A stretch of DNA of 64,000 nt from Halioglobus sp. (GTDB lineage: Bacteria; Pseudomonadota; Gammaproteobacteria; Pseudomonadales; Halieaceae): contig JAGRIE010000005.1 of NCBI GenBank assembly GCA_020443425.1, positions 137,145 to 201,144 of the forward strand. The letters run 5' to 3'. A program made the translations under genes and the position numbers. The notes beneath the pieces are model-generated. The model was not told where the DNA came from and did not search any database. It was given only the letters and a program-made list of their open reading frames with translations. Shown in pieces: positions 20,825-29,785 of the stretch (position 1 is its first letter; every line of letters starts with the position of its first letter).

Positions 20825-22408
20825 CTATTGCGCAATCAGGCGACGCGCCTTGTTCATGATGTGAAAGACCATGCTCTGTTCTACCGTCCCGCCGACGTAC
20901 TGTGCAGCCGGACCGCTGGCGTGCAGGGCGACATCTTCGCCCGCGTGGGTTTCCGACCCGAGTGGCACCAGGGTTTCCTGGTGGAATCCAGGAGCTTCTG
21001 TATCGACTGCGCTGAGATCGACCCGGCCGCTGAACGCGGGCTGTGCATAGGCCGCATCTGCATCCGTCTCGCCACCGAGATCGCGGAAACCCGGCCCATT
21101 GCTATACGCGAGTGTGGTATAGGGCATACCGTCAGCAGCCAGCGCCGCATCGGTTTCACCCACATTGACCACCTTGCCCAGTATCGGGTTACCGCGCTTC
21201 GGATAGCCGCCCAGCGTCATCACATGACTGTGATCCGCCGTCACCAGAATCAATGTCTCCTCGGGGTTGGTGGCCGCCCGCGCTGCCGCCACCGCGCGAG
21301 ACAACTCCACTGTGTCCGTCAACGCGCCGTGGGCACTGCCGGCGTGGTGGGCGTGGTCGATACGGCCTGATTCCACCATCAGGAAGAAGCCCTGCTCATT
21401 GTTATCCAGCACTTCGATTGCAGCGCGGGTCATTTCTGACAGCGAGGGCTCGCCGGCAATATCGTTGTTGCGGTCAGCTTCGTATTGCATGTGGGACTCG
21501 TTAAACAGGCCCAGTACTTTATCCAGCGAGGCCGTATCCAGTGCGTTGAAACCGGCGGCGTCGATCACATACGCTCCCTGTGGGTACTGCGCTTGCCACT
21601 CTGCTGTCAGGTCGCGGCCGTCGGTGCGATCACCCTCCACACCACTGACCGCATCGGCCGTGTTGTAGGCTGCATCCTTGGGCAGGAAATGTCGCCTGCC
21701 ACCGCCCATCACAACATCGATACCATCGACGTCGACACCGGGATAGAGGGCTTCGAGGTTCGACTCCAGGTTCACCAGCTGACTGGCAATATCTTCACAA
21801 CCGGCCGCCACCGCATCCTGGGGCATATCAGAGTCATCCTCCCAGTTGCGATTCGGCGCTTTCGCATAGGTCGCTGCAGGCGTGGCGTGAGTTATGCGCG
21901 CCGTCGACACGATTCCGGTCGACATTCCGTTGATTTCCGCCAGTTCCAGATAGGTCGCCACTTCATTGCCGGCAACAGTGGCGCAATCGCCATACTCGAC
22001 ATCTTCATCGACGCCGATCACACCGACGTCGGTTTTCAGGCCGGACATCATCGCGGTCATGGTGCCGGCAGAATCCGGGGTCTGGGCGTCGACGTTGTAC
22101 GTTTTCACCAACGCAGTGTAGGGAAAGGATTCAAAGCTGAGTAAGCCCTCCTCACCGGATTGCCCCCGCAGCTGGCCATCGTGGATGCGCGCCGCCGTGA
22201 GCGTGGAAACTCCCATACCATCGCCGACAAACAGAATGATATTTTTGGCGACAGTGCTGCCGGCAGCTGCATTTTTTGCCGCGATTGCTGCCTGTGCATC
22301 GCTAAACCAGCTGCTTGCAAGCTGGCTCTCAGGCAGGATGTCAGCGGCAACACCCCCTGCGCACAGCGTGGCGCCAAGCGTAATTATCCGCGGGAACGTG
22401 AGTTTCAT
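20825..22408 (-). CDS. PhoA-type alkaline phosphatase, soluble exported form
   Basis: 527 residues from ATG 22408 (MKLTFPRIITLG), preceded by GAGAGGG; the in-frame extension upstream has no ribosome site. The signal peptide (ITLGATLCAGGVAA) ends without a lipobox, predicting a free periplasmic or secreted enzyme. The same catalytic motifs as its neighbour are intact: FVGDGMGVST, TPDSAGTMTA, ESGRIDHAHHAG, VTADHSHVMTL. Long stretches are identical between the two proteins (for example around KTYNVDAQTPDSAGTMTAM), showing a duplication. Only 11 bases separate it from the lipoprotein copy, so they are co-transcribed. uxuA lies 171 bases upstream on the same strand. Confidence 0.93.
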   Translation of the reverse strand: MKLTFPRIITLGATLCAGGVAADILPESQLASSWFSDAQAAIAAKNAAAGSTVAKNIILFVGDGMGVSTLTAARIHDGQLRGQSGEEGLLSFESFPYTALVKTYNVDAQTPDSAGTMTAMMSGLKTDVGVIGVDEDVEYGDCATVAGNEVATYLELAEINGMSTGIVSTARITHATPAATYAKAPNRNWEDDSDMPQDAVAAGCEDIASQLVNLESNLEALYPGVDVDGIDVVMGGGRRHFLPKDAAYNTADAVSGVEGDRTDGRDLTAEWQAQYPQGAYVIDAAGFNALDTASLDKVLGLFNESHMQYEADRNNDIAGEPSLSEMTRAAIEVLDNNEQGFFLMVESGRIDHAHHAGSAHGALTDTVELSRAVAAARAATNPEETLILVTADHSHVMTLGGYPKRGNPILGKVVNVGETDAALAADGMPYTTLAYSNGPGFRDLGGETDADAAYAQPAFSGRVDLSAVDTEAPGFHQETLVPLGSETHAGEDVALHASGPAAQYVGGTVEQSMVFHIMNKARRLIAQ

Positions 22409-22579
22409 AGGCCCTCTCAGTGTCAATTGCATTGCGTTGAAACAGAACGTAATTCTCGCCGCCACTGCACTGCTTGCAGTAGCGGGAAGAATTGTCTGGG
22501 GCTGCAGGATGAACAGAGGGTGTTACGGTTTTATAGATTCCGCGTGAAAGAAATAAGAAGAAAAAATGACAGCGGCCGG

Positions 22580-23779
22580 CTAGTGCAGGCGCTCGACCGC
22601 TTTGATGACACCGCGAATCTCTGCCAGGCCTTTCAGGCGGCCGATACAGGAATACCCGGGGTTCACCGTTTTGCCGCGGTCGTCGAGGATCTGGTGCCCG
22701 TGATCAGGCCGGATGTAGATCTCACCGAACTCGCCGCCCTCCGCCTTTCGGCGACGCTCTTCAGCCAACAGCGCTGCAATTACACCCACGATATCGACGT
22801 CGCTGTTGAGGTGACTGGCCTCGTAAAAGGAGCGCTGTTCACCGGCGTCGCGGATCACACCGCGCAGGTGGGAGAAGTGGATTCGCGGGGCGAACATCCT
22901 CGCCATCTCGGGCAGGTCGTTGTCCGGTCGACTGCCATAGGTACCGGCACACAGGGTGATACCGTTGGCCGGACTCGGCTGCGCCTCGAACAGGATTTTG
23001 AGGTCCGCCGCGGTACAGATAATCCTCGGCAGGCCGAGCATGTCACGCGGCGGATCATCGGGGTGGATAGCCAGCTTGACGCCCAGCTTCTCCGCCACCG
23101 GCAGTACTTGCCCGAGAAAATTGAACAGGTTGTTGCGCAGGGTATCCGCATCCATACCCTGGTAGCGCGCCAGCATCGCGCGAAAAGTATCGAGACCGTA
23201 GGCGTCGGTCATCTTGCCCGGGAGGCCGGCAATGATATTGTTCGTCAGCAGCTCCCGCTCCTGCTCGGACATCGCCGCAAACAACTGCCTGGCCGCCGCG
23301 ATCTCGGCCTCGGAATACTCCTGTTCCGCGCCCTCGCGCTGCAGGATGCACAGGTCGAAGACGGCGAATTTGTCCTGATCAAAACGCAGCGCATAACCGC
23401 CGCTCGGCAGCGCGTACTTCAGATCTGTCCGCGTCCAGTCGATAACCGGCATGAAGTTGTAGCAGATGGTCTTGATACCGCAGGCCGCCAGGTTCTCCAT
23501 GGTGGCAATCCAGCTGTCGATATAGCGCTGGCAGCCCTCGCGTGCCAGCTTGATATCCTCGTGCACGGGGATACTTTCCACCACCGACCACACCAGCGGC
23601 GACTGCCCCGGCTCACAGTTCTCGATCAGGGCCTGGTGTTCGCGGATTGCCGCTATCGGCCACACGTCTCCCGTGGGGATATCGTGCAGCGCGCTGACGA
23701 TATCGGTGGCATCCGTCTGCCGGATATCGTCGATTGTTACCGGATCACCGGGGCCAAACCATCGCCAGGACTCACGCAT
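22580..23779 (-). CDS. uxuA: Mannonate dehydratase
   Basis: 399 residues, the normal UxuA length. It dehydrates D-mannonate to 2-keto-3-deoxygluconate (KDG) using Mn/Fe. The N-terminus MRESWRWFGPGDPV and segments such as TICYNFMPVIDWTRTD, HPDDPP, LCAGTYGSRPDND and RPDHGHQILDD are characteristic, with the His and Cys metal ligands present. GGGAGA precedes the ATG. It lies 75 bases after uxaC on the same strand, so the two should be one operon driven from the 25.3-25.6 kb promoter region. Confidence 0.96.
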   Translation of the reverse strand: MRESWRWFGPGDPVTIDDIRQTDATDIVSALHDIPTGDVWPIAAIREHQALIENCEPGQSPLVWSVVESIPVHEDIKLAREGCQRYIDSWIATMENLAACGIKTICYNFMPVIDWTRTDLKYALPSGGYALRFDQDKFAVFDLCILQREGAEQEYSEAEIAAARQLFAAMSEQERELLTNNIIAGLPGKMTDAYGLDTFRAMLARYQGMDADTLRNNLFNFLGQVLPVAEKLGVKLAIHPDDPPRDMLGLPRIICTAADLKILFEAQPSPANGITLCAGTYGSRPDNDLPEMARMFAPRIHFSHLRGVIRDAGEQRSFYEASHLNSDVDIVGVIAALLAEERRRKAEGGEFGEIYIRPDHGHQILDDRGKTVNPGYSCIGRLKGLAEIRGVIKAVERLH

Positions 23780-23854
23780 CTGCTTTCTCCCACTTCGGTA
23801 GCGAAGCGCTCAACCTCGCGGATTGATTCAAGTTCACTGTGTTTTGCTGTGTTG

Positions 23855-25270
23855 TCACAGCTTGTACGCTTGTTTGGCCAGGCTGTAGGACAACTCGACT
23901 GCGAGCTCCCCGGCCTCATCCATATCCAGACGGTGATCGCACACCAGTTCGGCCAGCCAGTTGCAATCCATTCGCCGCGCGACATCGTGACGCGCGGGAA
24001 TAGACAGGAAAGCCCGTGTGTCATCGTTGAAGCCGACGGTATTGTAGAACCCCGCGGTTTCCGTGGTCTGCTGGCGGAAGCGGCGCATACCCTCCGGACT
24101 GTCGTGAAACCACCACGGCGGACCCAGTCGCAGGCAGGGATAGTGACCGGCCAGCGGCGCCAGTTCACGGCTGTAGGATGTCTCGTCCAGCGTGAACAGG
24201 ATCAGCGTGAAACCCGGTGTGTTGCCGTATTTGTCCAGCAGCGGCTTGAGCTGTTCTACATAGGAGGTCTGCAGCGGGATATCGGCACCCTTGTCACGAC
24301 CAAAGCGCTGGAACACCTGGGCATTGTGGTTCCTCGATGAGCCTGGGTGCAATTGCATCACCAGCCCGTCTTCAATACTCATGGCCGCCATTTCTGTCAG
24401 CATGTGGGCGCGAAACAACTCTGCCTGTTCGGGGCTTGCCTGCCCGTTGAGCGCGAGCGTGAACAGGGCATCGATTTCTGCGGCGGGAAGCTCCGCTGTG
24501 CGCGCAGTGGGGTGGCCGTGATCCGTCGACGTCACACCGGTCTCTTTGAAATAGGCACGGCGTAGGCGGTGCGCGCGCAAATAGCCCTGGAAGGTGGAGG
24601 TATCCTCGCCCGTCAGCGCGCCAAACTGGCGCACGGCGTCGGCAAACCCCTCAAACTCCGGGTCTACCACCGGATCCGGGCGGTAGGCCGATATCACCCT
24701 GCCCCGCCATGAACTGGCCGCAATGGCTTTGTGATGGGCGAGGTCACTCAGTGGCGACTCAGTGGTCGACAGCAGCTCGATATTGAACCGCTCAAACAGG
24801 GCGCGCGGCCTGAACGCGTCGGTGGCCAAAGCGGCATTGATGGTATCGTAATAGTGATCGGCGGTTTCCGCACACAGCACCTGCTCGAAACCGAACACCT
24901 CGGCGAAGACCGTATCCAGCCACAGCCGCGAGGGCGTACCTCGGTAGAGGTGGTAGTTGCCTGCCAGCAGGTGCCATATCTTGCGGCAGTCCTGTTCCAC
25001 GGCGGAACCGTCGACACAGGCTATCCCCAGGTCCTCCAGCGCAATACCCTGGCTGTACAGCATACGGAACACATAGTGATCCGGCTTGATCAGCAGCTCA
25101 GTGGCATTCTCGAACGGGGCGTTACCGGAAAACCAGGACGGGTCGGTATGGCCGTGCGGGCTGATGATGGGCAGCGCCCTGACCGTTTCGTAGAGCTGCC
25201 GCGCAACACCGCGCTGCTTCTCGTCGGCCGAGAACAGCCTGTCGGGATGTAAAACCAGCTTTTTTGCCAT
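23855..25270 (-). CDS. uxaC: Glucuronate (uronate) isomerase
   Basis: 471 residues from ATG 25270 (MAKKLVLHPDRLF), the family length; an in-frame extension of six codons exists upstream. It converts D-glucuronate to D-fructuronate, and galacturonate to tagaturonate, as the first committed step. The amidohydrolase-like metal motif PIISPHGHTDP is near residue 35, with further family blocks HYVFRMLYSQGI, LQLHPGSSRNHN and GFNDDTRAFLSIPARHDV. The gene is divergent from kdgK across 316 bases that carry several copies of the regulator palindrome. Confidence 0.96.
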   Translation of the reverse strand: MAKKLVLHPDRLFSADEKQRGVARQLYETVRALPIISPHGHTDPSWFSGNAPFENATELLIKPDHYVFRMLYSQGIALEDLGIACVDGSAVEQDCRKIWHLLAGNYHLYRGTPSRLWLDTVFAEVFGFEQVLCAETADHYYDTINAALATDAFRPRALFERFNIELLSTTESPLSDLAHHKAIAASSWRGRVISAYRPDPVVDPEFEGFADAVRQFGALTGEDTSTFQGYLRAHRLRRAYFKETGVTSTDHGHPTARTAELPAAEIDALFTLALNGQASPEQAELFRAHMLTEMAAMSIEDGLVMQLHPGSSRNHNAQVFQRFGRDKGADIPLQTSYVEQLKPLLDKYGNTPGFTLILFTLDETSYSRELAPLAGHYPCLRLGPPWWFHDSPEGMRRFRQQTTETAGFYNTVGFNDDTRAFLSIPARHDVARRMDCNWLAELVCDHRLDMDEAGELAVELSYSLAKQAYKL

Positions 25271-25586
25271 TGAATGAAAAATCCTCACTGCCCATGCGGC
25301 TTCATGGCGTGGTTAATCGGTGGTTTGGCCTGACCATTCCTGATGGCGCCAGACCGCAGAATGGCCGCTATCCCGGCTTTGGCCGCCTATAGTAGACCAA
25401 AAATTGGTAAGTCCAAAATCTTTGTTCATCGCCGGCCCCGGTTCCCCACAGTACCGCTGCTAGCGGCGATGTATTCCCTTCACTGCAAAGCAAAGCGGCG
25501 CGGGGGAATGCTTATTGCCGGGAATTCCCTCATAATGGTCAGGCCAATTGCTGGGCCAATAATCAGGTGAAGACAGGCAGTATACT
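25271..25586. promoter_or_regulatory. Divergent uxaC/kdgK control region with repeated operator palindromes
   Basis: This 316-base gap contains no gene. It holds TTGGCCTGACCAT (25325-25337), TTGGTAAGTCCAA (25404-25416, perfect outer palindrome), ATGGTCAGGCCAA (25535-25547) and an adjoining half-site, TTGCTGGGCCAA (25548-25559). The first lies about 55 bases upstream of uxaC and the third about 40 bases upstream of kdgK, good positions for repression. The shared form is TTGGTnnGnCCAA, which resembles published UxuR/ExuR-type GntR operators in having TTGG/CCAA arms. Confidence 0.72.
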
Positions 25587-26558
25587 ATGAGCGATATCGT
25601 CATTCTGGGCGAAGTAATGATAGAACTGGCGCCCCTGGCGGAACAGCACTACGTGCTGGGTACCGCCGGCGACACCTATAATACCGCTTGCACACTGCAG
25701 GGGCTCGGACTCGATGTGAGCTATGTGACGGCGCTGGGGGCCGGCCGGCAGGCCGACAGAATCCGCGCCGCTGCCGCCGCGCAATCACTGAGCCTTGTCG
25801 AGCCGCCCATGGATGCGCAGCGAGCCCCGGGGCTCTATATCATCAGCACTGACAGCAGTGGCGAGCGCAGCTTCGAATACTGGCGCCGGGATTCCGCAGC
25901 AAGCGCGCTGCTCAAGCAGCCCGATAGCCTGATGGCGTTGCTGGAACCACTGCAGGCCACACCCTGTTTCTATTTCACCGGCATCACTCTGGCCCTGATG
26001 AATACGGACAGTCGCCGGGCACTGCAGGCTTTCCTGTGCGCTTACCGAAAAAGCGGCGGCACCGTGATCTTTGATCCGAACTACCGCCCTGCGCTGTGGT
26101 CGAGTCCAGATGAGGCCGCGCAGGCCATCAGCGCGGTACAGACCGAGGTGGACATCTACCTGCCCGGCCTTGAGGAGGAGGAAGCGCTCTTCGGTTACAG
26201 CAACATCACCGAGGCCACCACAGCCCTGCTGGCCGCAACCGCACGTGAGGTGGTGATCAAGAACGGGGCGGCAAGCTGTACCCTGGTTGCCAATGGCAGA
26301 GCGCGGGACATCGCCATCACCCCGGCGCGCGAGGTCGTGGATACCACAGGCGCAGGCGACACGTTCAACGGCGCCTACATCGCGGCAAGGCTGCGGCAGT
26401 GTGAGGCTGTCGATGCCATCGCCTTTGCCTCGCGAGCGGCCGGCGAGGTATTGCGCGTCAAGGGCGCGGTGCTCGACAGCGCGCAACTGCGACAGCTGCG
26501 GGCCGATTTGCAGAACGTGCAACAACAGCAGCAACAGCAGCAACAGCAGCAACAGTAA
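25587..26558 (+). CDS. kdgK: 2-keto-3-deoxygluconate kinase, PfkB family, with polyglutamine tail
   Basis: 323 residues. It phosphorylates KDG to KDPG, linking uxuA to eda. PfkB motifs are present: the glycine-rich GTAGDTYNTACTL near residue 30 and the anion-hole/catalytic-base signature DTTGAGDTFNGAY near residue 255. The C-terminus is odd: after RADLQNV come 12 consecutive Gln and then the stop, encoded by a CAA/CAG microsatellite that continues past the stop. Normal KDG kinases end near the residues before this tail. The gene begins the plus-strand operon kdgK-uxuB-acyl-CoA synthetase. Confidence 0.93.
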   Translation: MSDIVILGEVMIELAPLAEQHYVLGTAGDTYNTACTLQGLGLDVSYVTALGAGRQADRIRAAAAAQSLSLVEPPMDAQRAPGLYIISTDSSGERSFEYWRRDSAASALLKQPDSLMALLEPLQATPCFYFTGITLALMNTDSRRALQAFLCAYRKSGGTVIFDPNYRPALWSSPDEAAQAISAVQTEVDIYLPGLEEEEALFGYSNITEATTALLAATAREVVIKNGAASCTLVANGRARDIAITPAREVVDTTGAGDTFNGAYIAARLRQCEAVDAIAFASRAAGEVLRVKGAVLDSAQLRQLRADLQNVQQQQQQQQQQQQ

Positions 26559-26564
26559 CAACAG
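26520..26564 (+). repeat. CAA/CAG trinucleotide microsatellite at the kdgK 3' end
   Basis: Twelve Gln codons with a 9-base sub-period (CAACAGCAG) run to the stop TAA at 26556-26558, and CAACAG continues after it. The stop is itself one substitution from CAA, so the repeat probably grew through the original end of the gene or lost its frame end by mutation. Confidence 0.85.
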
Positions 26565-26643
26565 ACCGTGAATACCCCGTCCCGTTTCAATCACGCCAGG
26601 ATCGAGCCCGAGCCGTTCGACCGCGACCGGATATAGCGCAAAC

Positions 26644-28119
26644 ATGAATTTATCGACACAGTACCTGGCCGCACATCAAGGCCACCAGAATGTCAGCGTC
26701 CCACAGTACGACCGCGACACTACCGGCATCGGCATCGTGCATATCGGGCCCGGCGCGTTCCATCGCGCGCACCAGGCCGTCTATACAGAGGACGCGATGA
26801 ACCTGTCCGGTGGCAACTGGGGCATCTGCGGCGTGTCACTGCGCAGCAGTACCGCGCGGGACCTGCTGTCACAGCAGGACTACCTCTATACCCTGGCGAT
26901 ACTGGACAAGGCCATACGCTACCAGATAATCGGCGCCCTCCGGGAAGTGCTGGTAGCGGGCCCACAGAGCGATGCGATCCTGGACCGGCTGAGCGCGGCC
27001 ACCACCCGTATTGTGTCACTGACCATCACTGAAAAAGGCTACTGCCTGAATGCTGACGGCGCACTGGACCTGCGACACCCGGAGATCGCCGCAGACCTGG
27101 CCCATCCACAACAGCCGCAGGGCGCCATCGGCTTCCTCGTCGAGGGACTGCGGTTGCGATGGGCTTCCGGTACTGCGGCCTTTAACGTACTCAGCTGTGA
27201 CAATGTATCGGGCAATGGTGACAAACTGCGCAGGGCCGTGCTGGACTACGCGCGGCAAATTGATGCCGGGCTGGCAGACTGGATCGCCGAACAGGTCGCG
27301 TTCCCGAATTCCATGGTCGACAGCATCACCCCCAAGACTGAAGACTACACCATCGCCACAGTCTCCGAGGCGATCGGTGCACAGGATCGCTGGCCGATAC
27401 AGCGCGAGCAATTCACGCAGTGGGTGATTGAGGACAACTGGGGCGGAGAGCGGCCAGACTGGCACCGGGTGGGCGTCGTATTCACCTCCAATGTTGCCGG
27501 CTTCGAGAAAGCGAAACTGCGTCTGTTGAACTGCCTCCACTCGACACTGGCCTACGCGGGCTCGCTGGCGGGCTTCAACACAGTGTATGAGGCCGCCAGC
27601 GATGGCGGCTTCCAGCGCTTCATCTCGGAACTGGCGCGCGCCGAAATCATCGGCTCATTCGAGCCACCTCAGGAGCTGGATATCGAGCAGTACAGCCGGG
27701 ACGTGATCACCCGGTTCCTGAACCCACAGATTCACCACCTGCTGTCCCAGATAGCCTGGGACGGTTCGCAGAAAATCCAGATGCGGATTCTCCCCATCCT
27801 GCGCGACAACCTGCGCCTGCAGCGGTCCACGCAACGGCTGTGCCTGTCACTGGCCAGCTGGTTTGAATTTATCTGTCAGGCACTGCAGCAGGGGCAGGAG
27901 ATCGTCGATCCGCTGGCAGACTCGTTCACCCGTATAGCGGCTTTGAAGAGCCCGGATCCCGCTACCGTGGTACAGGGTTTTCTCGGCATCGACAGCGTCT
28001 TCCCTGGTGACCTGGCACATAACCCGGTGATTGTCGCGCAGCTGGGCGACAGCCTCGCCGCATTGCGGGATTGCCGCCGCCGCGGCGGATCGATAGCAGA
28101 TGTACTGGGTGTACAATGA
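26644..28119 (+). CDS. uxuB: Fructuronate reductase (mannitol dehydrogenase family)
   Basis: 491 residues. It reduces D-fructuronate to D-mannonate with NADH, the step between uxaC and uxuA. The Rossmann start IGIVHIGPGAFHRAHQAVY is diagnostic of polyol/mannitol dehydrogenases, followed by SLTITEKGY, DNVSGNGD, FPNSMVDSITP and the catalytic Lys region in FEKAKLRLLNCLHSTLAYAG. Mannitol 2-dehydrogenase has the same fold, but the location between kdgK and the other glucuronate genes decides for UxuB. It is 85 bases after kdgK and 4 bases before the acyl-CoA synthetase. Confidence 0.92.
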   Translation: MNLSTQYLAAHQGHQNVSVPQYDRDTTGIGIVHIGPGAFHRAHQAVYTEDAMNLSGGNWGICGVSLRSSTARDLLSQQDYLYTLAILDKAIRYQIIGALREVLVAGPQSDAILDRLSAATTRIVSLTITEKGYCLNADGALDLRHPEIAADLAHPQQPQGAIGFLVEGLRLRWASGTAAFNVLSCDNVSGNGDKLRRAVLDYARQIDAGLADWIAEQVAFPNSMVDSITPKTEDYTIATVSEAIGAQDRWPIQREQFTQWVIEDNWGGERPDWHRVGVVFTSNVAGFEKAKLRLLNCLHSTLAYAGSLAGFNTVYEAASDGGFQRFISELARAEIIGSFEPPQELDIEQYSRDVITRFLNPQIHHLLSQIAWDGSQKIQMRILPILRDNLRLQRSTQRLCLSLASWFEFICQALQQGQEIVDPLADSFTRIAALKSPDPATVVQGFLGIDSVFPGDLAHNPVIVAQLGDSLAALRDCRRRGGSIADVLGVQ

Positions 28120-28123
28120 CCGT

Positions 28124-29767
28124 ATGATCCCGCTCGACGACCTGGTTACACAGACAGCCACTGGCTGGGAATGGCATATACCGCCACGATTCAATATCGC
28201 CCGCGCCTGCGTACGCCAGCATATCGAACGCGGCCATGGCAGCGACACAGCGCTGGTGGTGGAGGACGACGTACTGGGGACATCCCAGCTGAGCTATGCA
28301 GAGCTGGACACCGCGAGTGGCCGGTTTGTCTCCGCGTTGGCGGAACTGGGCGTGCACCCCGGGGAGCGCGTACTTATTCGCCTGCCCAACTCAATCGACT
28401 TCCCGGTGAGTTTTTTCGGGTGCCTGAAGTTCGGCGCCGTTGCCGTGCCGACCTCGACACTGCTGTCGGCACCGGAGGTTACCTACCTGGCGCAGGACTC
28501 CGGCGCCAGGGTACTGGTCACGCACAAATCCATGTGGCCCCAGCTGAGCAGGGGAATCGCGGGGCAGACACAGCTGGACTTCGTGCTGCTGGCGGGCAGC
28601 GGCGAGATGGCTGCAGACTCGCCCACCACAGGCGCGCAGCTTATTGACCTGCAGGCATTGCTCCACAGCTCCCCCGCAAATGATTTTATTATCGACAGCA
28701 GTCCCGATGACCCCGCCTACCTGGTGTACACATCCGGCACCACCGGTTTCCCCAAAGGTGTACTGCATGGGCATCGCTCACTGCTGGGACGCCAGCCATC
28801 GAGTCACTTCTGGTTTGATTTCAAACCCGGCGACCGCATCATACACTCGGGAAAATTCAACTGGACGTATGTGCTGGGCACAGGACTGATGGATCCGCTC
28901 TTTCACGGGCACACCGTTATCGTCTACGAGGGCCAAAGTGACGCGGGGATCTGGCCGCAACTGATCAGCAAGCACCGCTGTACGGTGTTTATCGGCGTCC
29001 CCACCCTCTACCGGCAGATCCTCCAGAAAACGGGTTTCTGCGGCGCGGATGTGCCGACACTGCGCCACTGCATGAGTGCCGGCGAACACCTCAGCGACGA
29101 AATGCTGTTTCAATGGCGAGAGCGCTTTGACATGGATATTTACGAAGCCATCGGCATGAGTGAATTTTCCTACTACATCTCCCAGAACAGGCAGCGCCCG
29201 ATTCGCCCCGGCGCCGCCGGCTTCATACAGCCCGGCCACGAGGTTGCACTGCTGGACGAAAACTACCAGCCGGTGCAAGCCGGCGCCGAGGGCATGCTCG
29301 CGGTCAGGGATACCGACCCGGGCCTGTTTCTCGGCTACTGGGAGTTGCCGCAGGAGACGGCGAAGTCATACAGGGAAGGCTACTTCCTCACCGGTGATTA
29401 CGCGCGCGTGGACGAGGATGGGTATATCTGGTTTGTCGGACGGCGGGACGACATCATCAATACCTTCGGCTACCGGGTCTCCCCCCATGAAGTGGAGCGG
29501 GTGATGAAGACACACCCCGCGGTCGCCGACTGCGTCGCGCTCGGCGAGCCGTCCGGCAGGGATAAAATCCTGGTCAGCGCCTGTATCATCCTGCACCCGG
29601 GTGCGAGTGCCGACGCGCAGGAGATCCTTGACTTCGGACAGCGTAACCTCGCCCGTTACAAGGCGCCCAGGCTGGTGCATTTCCTGCGCGATTTTCCCCG
29701 CACAAAAAACGGCAAGGTGCTGCGCAAGCAGATGCTGGCAGACCTGGCTGGCGACCAAACCGTGTGA
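28124..29767 (+). CDS. AMP-dependent acyl-CoA synthetase (benzoate/short-chain CoA ligase type)
   Basis: 547 residues from ATG 28124, only 4 bases after the uxuB stop, so probably the third gene of the kdgK operon. It adenylates a carboxylic acid and transfers it to CoA. ANL motifs: LVYTSGTTGFPKGVLHGH (about residue 205), GMSEFSYY, the TGDYARVDEDGYIWFVGRRDD hinge (written here as TGDYARVDEDGY and GRRDDIINTFGYRVSP) and the catalytic Lys in TKNGKVLRK. The pattern is closest to benzoate-CoA and medium-chain ligases. An acyl-CoA ligase has no part in glucuronate breakdown, so its substrate may come from the same polymer or from lipase action. Confidence 0.85.
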   Translation: MIPLDDLVTQTATGWEWHIPPRFNIARACVRQHIERGHGSDTALVVEDDVLGTSQLSYAELDTASGRFVSALAELGVHPGERVLIRLPNSIDFPVSFFGCLKFGAVAVPTSTLLSAPEVTYLAQDSGARVLVTHKSMWPQLSRGIAGQTQLDFVLLAGSGEMAADSPTTGAQLIDLQALLHSSPANDFIIDSSPDDPAYLVYTSGTTGFPKGVLHGHRSLLGRQPSSHFWFDFKPGDRIIHSGKFNWTYVLGTGLMDPLFHGHTVIVYEGQSDAGIWPQLISKHRCTVFIGVPTLYRQILQKTGFCGADVPTLRHCMSAGEHLSDEMLFQWRERFDMDIYEAIGMSEFSYYISQNRQRPIRPGAAGFIQPGHEVALLDENYQPVQAGAEGMLAVRDTDPGLFLGYWELPQETAKSYREGYFLTGDYARVDEDGYIWFVGRRDDIINTFGYRVSPHEVERVMKTHPAVADCVALGEPSGRDKILVSACIILHPGASADAQEILDFGQRNLARYKAPRLVHFLRDFPRTKNGKVLRKQMLADLAGDQTV

Positions 29768-29785
29768 CACACCGCCGTGCCTGCG

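Noticed and set aside
22160-24340. 726-codon frame antisense to uxaC/uxuA and the phosphatase start
   Set aside because: It spans three well-identified genes on the other strand and shows no motif.
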